Shown piece after piece: positions 22,251-35,256 of a stretch of DNA of 64,000 nt. Within the stretch, counting starts at the first letter, position 1. Each line of letters starts with the position of its first letter. Origin of the DNA: Culex pipiens pallens (lineage: Eukaryota; Arthropoda; Insecta; Diptera; Culicidae); contig NC_068939.1 in the NCBI RefSeq assembly GCF_016801865.2, positions 131,349,116 to 131,413,115 of the forward strand, read 5' to 3'. The position numbers and the translations under genes are program-made. The notes beneath the pieces are model-generated. The model was not told the DNA's origin and searched no databases. It worked only from the letters and a program-made list of their open reading frames with translations.

Positions 22251-24492
22251 TTAAACGCATGTAAATTTCATCACCCAGCTCACAGAAATCCCCTCCCCTA
22301 AACCTTCCTTTCATCGGCAATTGACTCAATCCGGGCATGACATCTCAATCGCCCTCGCAAGCATAATTAATGTCACTCGTCATTATCCTCGCAATGCAAT
22401 CATAATGCCCCCTAGGCTGTAGCTTTAGTCTCCTATCAACCCCCCACCCCCTGTCCCTCTCCATGCACAAACGTCCCTGTCATATCATTGACCGCACATT
22501 AATTTATCGGCCCCGTCACCCGAAGGCTTTTGCGCCTAAAGGGCTGCAATAAATCAGAAAACGGTTTCGCTGCTTGCTCTGGTTATTGGTTTGCTGCGTC
22601 GTTTGTTTGTCTGCAGCTGTGAGAGCAGTGTTGCCGGCGGAGAGAGAAAAAAAAACGTTCCCAAAATTGGTTTCCAACAGATAACCTGAAAAATGAGTGT
22701 GGGCCCTGGCAGGCAAGCACCCAGCCCCAATAAATCTCTCCTCGAGACAAATTTTTACCCCACGTGCCAGTTTTTATTGCTGCGGTAACCCTCAGCGGAT
22801 TTGTTTTTTAAACAGTCGTTTTTGCTTTACTCCGACAATTCAATTGTTGAAAATGTAAATTTCAACTAATTTTTTCGCATAATTTTAGATTTTTTTTGTT
22901 ATATTAAATTAAAAATCAAAGTTTAATCCTAAATAAAATCAAGGTTAATTCACCTGAAGATCGCTTTTTTATAATTTTTTTTTCTTATGCCAGTGTTGCC
23001 AGATTCTAGAGCTTATTCAGTATTTTGAAACATATCCACAACTACATAGAAGGCCATTCCAGTAGGGAATTTTCATCAATATGTACTTCTTCTAGCCTGG
23101 AAAAACTTTGAATATTTCGCATAAATTTCGATATTTTTAGTCAGTGTTGCCAGATCACCAACCTTATTTTTTTACATCTGAATGAAAATTCAAACCAATT
23201 CAAAGTACAAAAATTTATTTTATGTGCATCAAATTATCCAGTTTTGAAAAAGTTATGCCAATTTTAGTCAAGGTCTCATAAGTTAAGGCAGGGTTGCCAG
23301 ATTTTCAGAATCTTCAACAAAATAAAAATGTTTTTAGAAATTGTGCGCGTGAATTGCTTGAACTTAAAAAAATTAAAATTAAGAAAAAAACAAAATTTCA
23401 AAATTTTAAGGTAAATTTCAAACTTTAAGTTGCTGAGGGTTAAAAGAAATGTCCGGAGCATGTACGACTGTCTGTAACGCACGCATTGCGCATCCTGCCG
23501 CGATACAACTCACCCCCCCCCCCCCCCTATCCCTTACTAAAATTTCCACCCACCAGGTGGTGAAGTTGGTGGTGGGTGGGGCCCATAAATTGTGGATTTA
23601 AATTAATGATGGATATGTTTTCGAAAGTTCGCACCAAACCGGGGCCTATTCTTGGGCTCAAAACTGTGAAAAAATGCCTGTTTTTGTCGTCGTTGTTGCT
23701 GGTGGCAGGTCGGAGAGATATGGACGGATTTTTGTTTGTTAATGCTTTAAATCGATCATACTGCGTCCGGGCCGATAAGGCGAAAGTATGAAAAATGACA
23801 GGTTCTTCAAACAGGGTGGTGGAAATTCATTTTGTAGTCTTGGTGAAAACTGGTGTAAGTCAATTTGTTTAAACTCTTCAGGATGTTAAACAAGGTTTAA
23901 GTATTAGGTAAATTTGAATTATTTTAGAAATGTTCTATATTTATATTTTATTTACAATAAGTTAACAACAAAAAACTGCTAACTTAAAAATCATAAAAAA
24001 AAATAATGCATAAAAAACGAAATCATGAACATTGAAACTAGTATCTGCTTCAAAAAACAAAAACACAGACAGGCAAAAAAAAATGCTGAGCCAAAAGTTG
24101 TTTGCACGAGCGAGCATTTTTCACATGATAAAACCACCACTTGAGATGATTGTTTTGTTATTTCACCTCTCTAGCCTCTCTAACCTCTGTTCGGTCGACG
24201 TGAGATGTGTTGTGCCACCCCTTTGCTTGATCGTGCGAGTGCATCGGCAGGTTCTGTGTGTTGCTCCCGAAATTGAGAAGGCAGTGGTGTTGCAAAATGG
24301 GGGTTTAGTCTCTTTGTTTATAATCTATCATTTTACAGTAAAATCTATACCTCATCCAGTTAAAAGTGGTTGTTTTGCATCACATTTCAATAAATATTAG
24401 TTTTTAAAAGACATTGATTTTTGGCAGCGTTCCTTAGATTGGCACGATGTTTTCAAGTGTCTATCTTGCAATATGGTCCACGGTTGCCAGTT
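22251..24492. other. Mostly unique non-coding DNA with a poly-C tract
   Basis: The stretch is richer in G and C than its surroundings around 22270-22790. A 15-bp C run lies at 23513-23527, followed by CCACCCACCAGGTGGTG. The phrase CAGTGTTGCCAGAT occurs at 22990 and 23140, with a relative at 23285, a short dispersed motif. Frames here lack protein features. Confidence 0.4.
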
Positions 24493-26498
24493 CTCTCAGA
24501 TTTCGGTCATTCGATTTTTTTTTGTATTTTTTAATCCGACTGAAACTTTTTTGGTGCCTTCGGTATGCCCAAAGAAGCCATTTTGCATTATTAGTTTGTC
24601 CATATAATTTTCAATACAAATTTGGCAGCTGTTCATTCAAAAATGATGCATGAAAATTCAAAAATCTGTATCTTTTGAAGGAATGATGATCGATTTGGTG
24701 TCTTCGGAAAAGTTGTAGGTATGGATATAGACTACACTGAAAAAAAATTATACACGGTAACAAAAATTGGTGATTTTTTATTTAACTTTTTGTCACTAAA
24801 ACTTGACTTGCAAAAAAAACACTATTATTATTTTATTTTTTTATATGTTTTATAGAACATATAATGCCAACTTTTTAGAAATTTCCAGAACGGGCAAAAA
24901 ATCTTTGACCGAGTTATGATTTTCTAATCAATACTGATGATTTTTCAAAAAATCGAAATATTGGTCGCAAAAAAATTTCAACTTCATTTTTCGATATAAA
25001 ATCAAACTTGAAATCAAAAAGTACTTCAGTGAAATTTTGATAAAGTGCACCGTTTTCAAGTTAAGGCAATTTTTAGGTAACTTTTTTGAAAAAAGTCGCA
25101 GTTTTTAATTTTTTTTTTAAATTAGTGCACATGTTTGCTCACTCTTGAAAAAAATATTTTTGGAAAGCTGAGAAAATTTTCTATATTTTGCTTTTTTGAA
25201 CTTTGTTGATACGACCCTTAGTAGCTGAGATATTGCCATGCAAGTGTTTAAAAACAGGAAACTTGATGTTTTCTAAGTCTCACCCAAACAACCCACCATT
25301 TTCTAATGTCGATAGCTCAGCAACTAATGGTCCGATTTTTAATGTTAAAATATGAATCATTCAAGAAATTTTCCGATCTTTTCGAAAAAAATATTTTCAA
25401 ATTTTTTAAACCAAGACTAACATTTTAAAAGGGCGTAATATTGAATATTTAGCCCTTTTGAAATGTTAGTCTTGATTTATATTTTTAAATATTGTTTTCG
25501 AAAAGATCGGAACATTTCACGAATGTTTCATATTTAAACATTGAAAATCGGACCATTAGTTGCTGAGATATCGAAATAAGAAAATGGTGGGTTGTTTGGG
25601 TGAGACTTGGAAAACATCAATTTTCATGTTTTTAAACCTTTGCATGGCAATATCTGAGGTCGTATCAACAAAGTTCAAATAAACAAAATATAGAGAATTT
25701 TCCCAGCTTTTCAAAAATATTTTTTCAAAAGTGGGCAAACATGTGCACTAATTTAAATAAATTAAAAACTGCGACTCTTTTGAAAAAAGTTACCTAAAAA
25801 TGGCCTTAACTTGAAAACGGTGCACTTTATCAAAATTTCTCTGAAGTACTTTTTGATTGCAAATTTGATTTTACATCGAAAAATGAAGTTGAAAAATTTT
25901 TGCGAACGATATTTCGATTTTTTACTGATTTTTTTTTCAAAAAATCGAAATATCGTTCGCAAAAATTTTTCAACTTCATTTTTCGATGTAAAATCAAATT
26001 TGCAATCAAAAAGTACTTCAGAGAAATTTTGATAAAGTGCACCGTTTTCAAGTAAAAAAATTATAACTCGTTCAAAGATTTTTTGACCATTCTGGAAATT
26101 TCTGAAAAGTTGGCATTTTATGTCCTCTAAAACATATCAAAAAATAAAATAAATTAAAAATAGTGCTTTTTTGCAAATCAAGTTTTAGTGACTTAAAGTT
26201 AAATAAAAAATCACCAAATTTTTTTTTCCATGTATCATTTTTTTTTCAGTGTAGTCCATACCTAAAACTTTGCCGAAGACAGCAAATCGATCAAAAAATT
26301 CCTTCAAAAGATACAGAATTTTGAATTTTCATAAATCATTTTTGTATGGACAGCTGCCAAATTTGTTTGGAAAAATTATATGGATAAACTAATGATGCAA
26401 AATGGCTTCTTTGGGCATAGCGAAGGCACCAAAAAAGTTTCAGTCGGATTAAAAAATACAAAAATTAAAATTCTGAAAAAAGACCGATTTCGTAGAGA
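24493..26498. repeat. Two-kilobase palindromic element
   Basis: The left arm runs from TCTCTCAGATTTCGGTC to a small hairpin near 25415-25475. The right arm returns in inverse order to GACCGATTTCGTAGAGA. Landmarks in both arms include GTTTGTCCATATAATTTTC, TTGGTGTCTTCGG and GGTGCACTTTATCAAAATTT or their inverses. Arms differ by scattered substitutions and small indels, except for one duplicated segment in the right arm. There is no transposase, and no target duplication is evident. A single arm occurs at 59606-60556. Confidence 0.75.
25809..26053. repeat. Near-perfect nested palindrome (arms about 112 bp)
   Basis: The arms read identically on both strands from ACTTGAAAACGG inward to the AT-rich loop at about 25931, so the same 38-residue frame appears on each strand. 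The corresponding part of the left arm of the parent palindrome (24950-25060) exists once. The nested palindrome is thus a later inverted duplication, recent enough that I find no mismatch between its arms. Confidence 0.85.
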
Positions 26499-28170
26499 CT
26501 TGCTCAAATGTGGCATTACTCCGAAAAAGAGTTAAATTTATTTATATTTTTTACCAAAAAGATGTTCTCTTCTCTAGGTGTAATATTACAATGATTTTTT
26601 TACTGCACTTTTATTATGTTTCATATAAACTGAGAAAGGCAGACAAACTTCCCCAATTAACACAAACAAACTCTGACATTAAAAAATGCTAATAAATTGA
26701 ATGTTTTCAAAGATTCATGAAACTCGCAAATCTTTGTATAAAAAAAATATGTACATTTACATATTGTAGGTACAGTTGCACTTTTTCGACATGCAATGAA
26801 ATTAAATTACATCGATAGAGGTGAGATAATAACTTATACTAAACCATCACATTTTCAACTTAACAAAATTCAACTTATTCTTCTGGTTATTTTTGGTTTT
26901 GAAAAGAAACAGCAAAACTTAAATTGTTTTTTTTTTTTTAATTTTCATAGAATCCTAAAAATTCATCAAATAATGAGTTATTTTTTTGCAAATTTAATTT
27001 TGTTTTTTTATTTAGATAACACTTTGTGCGTGCCTGTGTTTTGAGAAAGGATTTTCTGATCAATTTAGTATCTTAGGCAAATTTTTAGATTGATTAACTT
27101 CTCAAAAAAAAAAGTATTAGGCTTTCTACACAACAAAATTAATCGCGCAAAATAACCAAAACAATCTACTTTATTTGAAAAATCTACTTTTTGGATATAT
27201 CGTAGATGAAAAAATGGACTCTTTTGAGCCATTACACAAGTTGGTCAAATTCATTTGGCAGAGGTTCCAATTTGCAGAAAAAGCCATAATTTTTGAAAAA
27301 TTTAGAAAAAGAACGAAAAGCTTCTTTGACTTTATTTTTAGATATTAAATAAAGTTGCAATCAAAGAACTTCACAAAGCATTTGATTACGTGCATCTTTT
27401 AAAAGTGAAAACCCTTTGAAAATATCTTTTTTAAACAGGGTTTTTTGTTTTATTTCATGTATTATTTTTTTTTATTACATGATTCTAAATTTTTTATTAC
27501 CAAGTTTGTTTTAACTGTTATTTATATAGAGTTACTTCCTAAAAGATTTCTATGATACAAAATGCAGCAAGATAAGTTTTTAATTTCGTGTTTATTTTGA
27601 ATTTTGAGCTTATTTTCGCATTTCAAAATTAATCAATTTTTCTAACAACCTTAGTAGATTTTAAAAAGTTTGTTTTATTCAGTTTTACCGATTCTTTGGC
27701 TCATTTAAAAAAATCCAGATTTTCCGCGTTTTGGCTTTAGTGGCACGATTAAAAAAGAAATCCCTCAATGTTTTTACATATTTGGAAAGATAATTTATTT
27801 TCTTACACAGAAATGTCAAGTAGAATGAACAATGTTGTACCTGTGCTTCCCCTGAAAAGAAAATGCAGTGTGACGTGACAACATCATAAAACTGGACTTT
27901 TAAATGGCACACCAACATAATCGCTACACTTTTGCCAGTTTTATTTTTGACCTTATGCTCTTCTACACACTGTTACAAATTGAAACACAATTCTTTTGCT
28001 CCTTGAATTGAACAGATTGGTTAAAATTTGAGGTTATGGACAACGAAAGGAGCAGATTTATGAAACAAATCGTCTCTCATTTAATGGCTTGCAGACCATA
28101 TTTGGTCGATATTTTTTGCCTTTGAGGTGAGAAAACGCATTACAAGTCCTATTGAAAATTGAAAAGAGTT
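26499..28170. other. AT-rich non-coding DNA
   Basis: The text is low-complexity, with a remnant of the GTAATATTAC-rich MITE near 26575-26600. No coding or RNA gene is evident on either strand. Confidence 0.45.
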
Positions 28171-28510
28171 AAATTTTGGTAAAGCTTCGCTAAGAATCGG
28201 TCAATTATTTGAAAATTTTCGGCACTGGTTTCAAAATGTTACTTACTTTTCGATGCTTTTTTAGAGTAAGACACATTCCTTGAAGGTAAATTTATGCGGA
28301 TAAACAAACATTTCACTGAAAAAATCCAATTTAAAGGTGCTTTCTGGAATTGCAAAAAAATAGTATTCGCAGCTCGTTGAACTTTTATTTTCAGTGCCAA
28401 TCGTATTTATTTAGACAAATGTATGATTAGTTTAAGGAAAATCTTCTTTTTGTAACATTTAACATAAACTACCATTATTGTTCGGATGATTGTTCGATAA
28501 AACTAAAAAA
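28171..28510. repeat. Diverged copy of the GCTGAAAAGT repeat family
   Basis: The phrases GCAGCTCGTTG, TCGTATTTATTTAGAC and CATAAACTACCATTATTG align with those at 17270-17395, but the hairpin part is lost. It is non-coding. Confidence 0.35.
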
Positions 28511-30230
28511 AGATCTTTAGTATTTTTTAAATAAATTCTTAACTCCTGCACTGCCCTTTCACGCTACAAGCAAGAGCTGCAAGCCAGCAAGCACCCCTTT
28601 CCGACTCTCGGCAGCACAACTACAATTTTGTCGAAACTGCTAGTTTCTGTCGAATCCCCTCGAGGCAATCCAAATCCCCCAACTGCAAGGCTCCATCACC
28701 GAAGGGAGGACGTGATCCCACACTGGGGATTTTCGCACGGGCAAGCTCCTGCTGCTGTTGAGACAGCAAGATACGTATCTCTCTGGATCGCTTTTCACGC
28801 CCGGAAGCCACCAGAGCACTGCGAAATCGGCCAGCGGAAACCGAAAGCGAGCGCCCTTCTGACCTTCCTCCCGGGATTGACCCCTCGTTCTCCTCCTTTT
28901 GGAGTGCATTTCCGGGCAGCTTTCAAAACAAACCCCCCCTTTACTTTAAATCAGAGGAAGGGTGGGAAAATCTGCGCACGATATGCGCCGGGGAAAATCC
29001 CAAACTATTTGATTTATTTTCCAATATATCAAGTAATTTAAACGATGCACGTCCTGCATAAACCAATATTTATGGCAAGTCCAGAGTCTGGCAAGATTTC
29101 GCACACAACACACACACAAATACAGCAAGCTTTTGAAGCGAAGCTTCCTCCTGCTGGATCTCATTTCAATGTGGGGTAAGCAAAAGTTGAGCAAGAAGCA
29201 CCCGTCCCTTTTCCGCCCCATCTTGGTGTGAAAATCTGCCACCAGTTCGATGTAAGGTGAAGATAAGAAGTTTTCGATGATGATATATCGAGCAACATCG
29301 TAGCACAAACATGTGCACACACACACAAACCCTTACAGACATACACGTGTTGAGATAGTGCTGATGTGGTTATTTCGTCATACTCTTACAGTGAGAGGCA
29401 AATAAAAGATTACATGGAAGGATCTTTTCATTTATTTTTTTGGTTTTTGTGAGTTACCATAACTGATTTAAAGTTATGTCTAGTTAAGATCGTTAAACAA
29501 ACTTTTGATATATTTAAAAAACATTTTTTTTAAATTATGATAATAATTACTATTTAGCGAATAATATGGAATAATCACACATTCAGTTCATTTACCAATT
29601 CGGTAGAATTTCACTGCTGATGTTTTAACGAAATTTTAAAGAAGAGGTCATTTTTGTTCGATTATGAAGCAGACTGATTACGTGGGCAAAAAAATAATGT
29701 AAAAACTTATGCTTGAACAATGTTATAAATTTCATTAGGGTGGTACCGTACACCTTTTTCTTGAACATTTTGCATTTTGAAAAATATTATCTCGAGTCTA
29801 AAGAAAAAAAAATCCAGACATTTTTTCATCTTCTCTTTCAAATTTAAAGACTTGATGTGATGCTTTGATTGCTTTGATGTGATGTTTTGATAAAATAATC
29901 TTAAGAAATATATATTTTTAGTACGTTAGATTTTAAGAGACAAACTAATCATTTTTTTTCTGAAAATCCACTGTGATTAAGCATGTTTTTGTTGAATCAG
30001 CTTTTACACACTTAGATTTTTTTAAACGAATTCGGTAGTTGAAAAATCAGCAAAGTTTAGATCGGTGTACGATCTGTGAGAATGAACAACATTTCACCGG
30101 AAAACAAATTAAATTAAATTTTTATCAACTGTGTTTTTGACAAAATTTAGATAAAAAAAAGGTTCGATTCAATTGTATTCTTTGATTTTTAACTAATGGT
30201 TAACCTGGTGAAAATAATCACTATTTGCAC
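28511..30230. other. Unique non-coding DNA, then AT-rich DNA
   Basis: From 28550 to 29350 the base composition is balanced, with several overlapping frames of about 60-137 codons. None shows a conserved motif, splice context or similarity to the furin prodomain that should lie upstream. After 29400 it is AT-rich. It may include conserved intronic regulatory DNA, which sequence alone cannot show. Confidence 0.35.
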
Positions 30231-31860
30231 AAAAATTCGTATTTTTGAAAAAAATACTGAAAATTTAAGGGTTTTTTTACAATATGGGTATCGAATGATT
30301 GGGTTTTTTTCATAAATTTTGATAGAAATATTTTTATTAAACACTCAACATAGGGGAACTATACCCTTTTTCAGCCTATTTCTATTATCGGCCTATCAGC
30401 ACTTTGATCATAAATTACAGCTTTCATAAAGTGTTTTTGACTGCTCCAAAGTAATAAATAGCTCAAATAAAAGTGAGCAAGCATGTCTCCATTGTTGATA
30501 CATCTGAAAATATTGATTTAATAGCGGAAAACGGCAAAAGTGATGAGAATTGGTCGAACGTCTCAGAGTGATTAAAATGGGTATATTTCCCCTAATCACA
30601 AAACTACATATTTTTGAAAAAATACTAAAAATATGAGGTTTTGACAATAGCATGTTTGGGTTCATTTAAACATCTCTTAAATTTTTGAAAATTTTTGATG
30701 TTTAGTATCGCAAAAAGTTTTTTTCGCTAATTTTTTGTTTTCGTCAAATCTTACTTTTTCTGAAAACTTATAATTGAAAAATATCTTAACTAGTGTAAAA
30801 TGCATTTTAAAACACTTTTTGCATTCAAATATTGAGACTATGGCTTGTTATTTCAATTTTTATATAAAGCCTCTCCTCGACGCCGGCTGGAGCCGAGAAA
30901 CAAAAACTTTGAAAAATATTTGCATCGGCCTTATTGAAATAATACTAGAAATTTGAGTTTTTGACAGTATAGATCACACTATCGGACATGTTTCATAACA
31001 TTCGAAAGTAATGATACTTTTTTTGAGAGTTCTACAAATTTTCATAAGAATACGTATTTTTGAAACAAAACAACAAATCATTTCGAATTTTTCATACATT
31101 TTAATGGTTATACTATATTTTAAATTGTATTTTTGAAACAAAACAACAAATCATTTCGAATTTTTCATACATTTTAATGGTTATACTATAATTTAAATTG
31201 TAATTTTTGGAAAAAATTCCTACTAATTTTTGTTTATTTTTTTTTGCAATATGGGGGATAAAGATTTGAAGTATTTCACAAAAAAAAATTCTATCGAAAT
31301 GAATGAAAAATTCTCGATCATGTAATACGCATATTGTTAAAAACTCATATTTTTAGTATTTTTTTTTTCAAAAATACGTAGTTTTGTTAATTTTTTAAGT
31401 ATTTCAAAAAAATATATTATTCTCGAATGTATGAAAAATTTGCCAACCATTTCATACCAAAATGGTAAAAAGCAGAAAATTGAGTATTTTAAAAAAAACG
31501 TAGTTTTGTGTTTTTTTTTGTATTTTTAAAAACTGTGTCATCAATAGTAAAATGTATGCAAAATTCGTGATCATTTGATGTGTTGTAAAAAATTGAAAAT
31601 TTTAGTTCTATTTTTCGAAAATACGTAGTTTTGATATTTTTTTTTTTTGCTGTTTTCAAAAAATGTGTCATGTCTGTTGAAATGTAAGTAAAATTCCCGA
31701 TCATGTGATACCCATATAGCAATGAAAAAAAAAACAGTATTTTTTTTGAAAATCATTGCTTTATCAGAATAAAGGAAAAATTACGTATTCTGTGAAATTT
31801 TCCAAAACACTATTTTTTTCAAAATTATTCTTTTCTAATCGATTAAACATGCAAAAAAAA
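30231..31860. repeat. Degenerate T/A-rich modular repeat
   Basis: Modules recur with AAAATACGTAGTTTTG, ATTTTTCATACATTTT and GGTATCGAATGATT-type phrases, related to those at 10078-11393. A direct tandem duplication of 73 bp lies at about 31054-31199 (unit containing ACAAATCATTTCGAATTTTT twice with one or two differences). It is non-coding. Confidence 0.45.
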
Positions 31861-32400
31861 ATTAACCCTCTACTGCCCAAATAGTTTTTCGAACATTTTC
31901 ATTTTTCCCGTGTTTAGGAGGTCATTTTGAGCAACTTTTGCTCTACGAAAAACATTACTTCTCTTGTTTTACGTTTTTCTTGTTTTATTTTAAGTAATTT
32001 ATTTGCATTCATCTTGTTTAGTTTATGTTTGTTTTCGGTGGTATTTGGCCTATTCTACCACCTCCTATCATTAAATTTTGCCTATTTAATTTTTCATGTT
32101 TTTGAAGTCACTTTTTCAATTTTTTGCTAGTTTTCACATTTTCTGCCAAAAAATGGCACCATTATTATTTAAATTGTAAAAAAACGCATTCAGGCACAGT
32201 CTGGGACACTACGAAAATTACTGCATGCTTCTTATGACCTAAAATAAAGGAAATGTTAGTAAAAAATACAGCCAAACTTGACCCCATGAAAAATTATATT
32301 TTGGTAAACATTGTCAAAGTCACATAAAATAAGTCAAACTTCCATCCCTAAAATTTTCTAAAATTGCAAGAATTCTTCTTTCCAATGCTTTTTAAAGATC
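31861..32400. mobile_element. CCTCTAC-ended MITE, copy 2 (inverted, truncated)
   Basis: It begins ATTAACCCTCTACTGCCC and follows copy 1 (4545-5170) in inverse order, sharing AGGAGGTCATTTTGAGC, CTACCACCTCCTATCATT and TTTCCAATGCTTTTTAAAGATC. The last 70-80 bp including the second terminus are missing or replaced, so it could not move by itself. Confidence 0.65.
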
Positions 32401-32933
32401 AATCAATCCTCATAAATTGAAACTCATTAAATAAAAATAACTCACATGGTTACAATTTTGTCACAAACTGTAACCCACAAAAAAAGAGGGAACAAATTTC
32501 GACATGTTGGTGGTGTGTGGTTTCCACCAGCAGCAGCAGTTCGAAGCTCTTTCTCTCTCTCTTGTCAATGTTTGAGAAAGTGGGTGAGGGCTAGGTTGGG
32601 GTTGCATGGGAAGTCTGGTCCAAGAAAAACAAACATGGTGAAAGATTTATTTGGTGTTGTCAGCAAATGTGAAGGAACTGGGTGCCAATGACAGCAACGT
32701 GTGAATGAGTGGAAAATGACTTCCCGTCCGGGTTTTTTTGGGGTAAGCCAACAAAAAGTAAAGTGACACTGTTTTTTTCTAGGGGGGATACTTTGTAGCA
32801 ATTTGGACTGGGTCAGATAAAGTTTAAACTGGATTTTTTTTTCTTTTTCCCTAGAAAAAATCACCAGCTTAAACGAATAATACTATAGTAATTTGTCAAT
32901 TTCAACAAATTCCACAACAATTGTCTTTTCCTA
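32401..32933. other. Unique non-coding DNA
   Basis: This is a balanced-composition stretch containing CAGCAGCAGCAG and a CTCTCTCTCT tract near 32530-32565. The short frames have no family signature. Confidence 0.4.
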
Positions 32934-33019
32934 CACGCAACCGAGATCGGCGGAAATTCGTGCGGAATCCCTCTCAAATCGAATGGGAAATCCTACCGCG
33001 CACGAACAGGTGAGAAATC

Positions 33020-34097
33020 CCGCACAATGCTTGTGAGGGAATTCCGCAAGAATTATTTCAAGCCTGAAAAACCGAAACTACTCACACAACGAAACCATTT
33101 TTTATTTGTATTGGTGTTCACCCAGTTGCGGTTAACGTGGAAGTATTGGTGAACGATGTTTTAAATGCGTTTGTATGTGTGTGTTACAAGAAGGTGTTTC
33201 TTCTTATTCTTGTTCTTTTTAAAAGAAAAAAAGCAGTTTGATTTCGCAATTTACTTTTTATTCATGCCTCATTTTAAAACTTCACCAACTTACAACTTAA
33301 TTTCACACTCAATGTCACTCCTCCTCAAGCTGCTCCATTCATTTGCAGATCGTTGGGTGCACTTTTCTGTCACTGTATGTCACACTTCTGATCACTGCTT
33401 CCGCTTTTCTGGCCTCTACATTCCACGACCCCGTACAATTCAGAAACCAGCATTCCTCTGTAGTCTGTTTCGACACGAACAGCATTCCGAGGAAGGTTTC
33501 CGGACCAGCAACTGTTTGAGCAATCTGCAAACAAAAGAAAAACAAGAACCATCAATTTTCTGACTTCGATTATCAATTTCTAGAAATCGGACTCTTCAAA
33601 TCTCAAGCGATAATGTTTCCTTACCTGTTTTGCAGTACATATTTACACAATGTTACAAAAGCTACTTTAAAAATAAGCTGGTTTCTGTCGTCTAAAGACC
33701 GCCGAGAAAAATAACAAGAGCTAAACGACTGAATTGATGAACTGTCAAGTCCGTCAGCGACGGCGGCGGCTGCTGCGAGTGTGTGTGAGTATTAGTGAGT
33801 TTCGAGAAGTTTTGACAACGGGCAGTCCCTAAACCACGGTTACTGTTATGTTTGACATGGGTCAACTCTAAACTACGATGAAACGTTTTTATTATTAAAG
33901 TTTATATTTTTTAATTGTGATTTACAAAATTAATTGAAACATTAAAAACGAAAAAAAACTTTTGGAAATACAAACAAAAAAGGATTGGTTTTGGAAATTA
34001 GTTGGTAACTCGAATGGTCTCGAAATTGTTTGTAAACATGTCAGTTGTTGTAAAATTGTAAATTTGGCAAATTATCAAGGCAACTTCGCAAGGCAAA
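33020..34097. other. Non-coding flank left of the octamer arrays
   Basis: The region has mixed composition. It includes GACGGCGGCGGCTGCTGCG near 33758 and a short GT-rich stretch. The frames at 33165-33563 lack recognisable features. Toward the end, spaced phrases such as GGCAAATTGTCAG grade into the octamer array. Confidence 0.4.
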
Positions 34098-34952
34098 TTG
34101 TCAGATTATCAAATTGTCAAATTGTAAAATTGTAAAATTGTCAAATTGTCAAATTGTAAAATTGTCAAATTGTCAAATTGTCAAATTGTCAAATTGTAAA
34201 ATTGTCAAATTGTCAAATTGTCAAATTGTCAAATTGTCAAATTGTCAAATTGTCAAATTGTCAAATTGTCAAATTGTCAAATTGTCAAATTGTCAAATTG
34301 TCAAATTGTCAAATTGTCAAATTGTCAAATTGTCAAATTGTCAAATTGTCAAATTGTCAAATTGTCAAATTGTCAAATTGTCAAATTGTCAAATTGTCAA
34401 ATTGTCAAATTGTCAAATTGTCAAATTGTCAAATTGTCAAATTGTCAAATTGTCAAATTGTCAAATTGTCAAATTGTCAAATTGTCAAATTGTCAAATTG
34501 TCAAATTGTCAAATTGTCAAATTGTCAAATTGTCAAATTGTCAAATTGTCAAATTGTCAAATTGTCAAATTGTCAAATTGTCAAATTGTCAAATTGTCAA
34601 ATTGTCAAATTGTCAAATTGTCAAATTGTCAAATTGTCAAATTGTCAAATTGTCAAATTGTCAAATTGTCAAATTGTCAAATTGTCAAATTGTCAAATTG
34701 TCAAATTGTCAAATTGTCAAATTGTCAAATTGTCAAATTGTCAAATTGTCAAATTGTCAAATTGTCAAATTGTCAAATTGTCAAATTGTCAAATTGTCAA
34801 ATTGTCAAATTGTCAAATTGTCAAATTGTCAAATTGTCAAATTGTCAAATTGTCAAATTGTCAAATTGTCAAATTGTCAAATTGTCAAATTGTCAAATTG
34901 TCAAATTGTCAAATTGTCAAATTGTCAAATTGTCAAATTGTCAAATTGTCAA
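34098..34952. repeat. Octamer array (AAATTGTC)n, about 106 units
   Basis: This is an uninterrupted 8-bp repeat after a few early variants (AAATTGTA). Since 8 is coprime to 3, all three + frames are open and encode the same repeating peptide, which explains the long frames here. No function is implied. Confidence 0.95.
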
Positions 34953-35256
34953 AATGTCAAAATATCAAAATGTCAAAATGTCAAAATATCAAAATGTCAA
35001 AATGTCAAAATGGCAAAATGGCAAAATGTCAAAATGTCAAAATGTCAAAATGTCAAAATGTCAAAATGTCAAGATTTCAAAATTTCAAAATGTCAAAATG
35101 TCAAAATGTCAAAATGTCAAAATGTCAAAATGTCAAAATGTCAAAATGTCAAAATGTCAAAATGTCAAAATGTCAAAATGTCAAAATGTCAAAATGTCAA
35201 AATGTCAAAATGTCAAAATGTCAAAATGTCAAAATGTCAAAATGTCAAAATGTCAA
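34953..35256. repeat. Octamer array (AAAATGTC)n, about 38 units
   Basis: One base differs from the preceding array. Variants (AAAATATC, AAAATGGC, AAGATTTC) cluster in the first 120 bp and the rest is homogeneous. The 8-bp phase is kept across the junction. Confidence 0.95.

Noticed and set aside
25811..26051. Identical 38-residue starts of frames on opposite strands
   Set aside because: They arise from the near-perfect palindrome and are not evidence of overlapping genes.
28628..29041. A 137-codon frame in balanced-composition DNA, considered as the missing furin prodomain exon
   Set aside because: It shows none of the conserved prodomain residues expected before GYYLF and no suitable splice sites.
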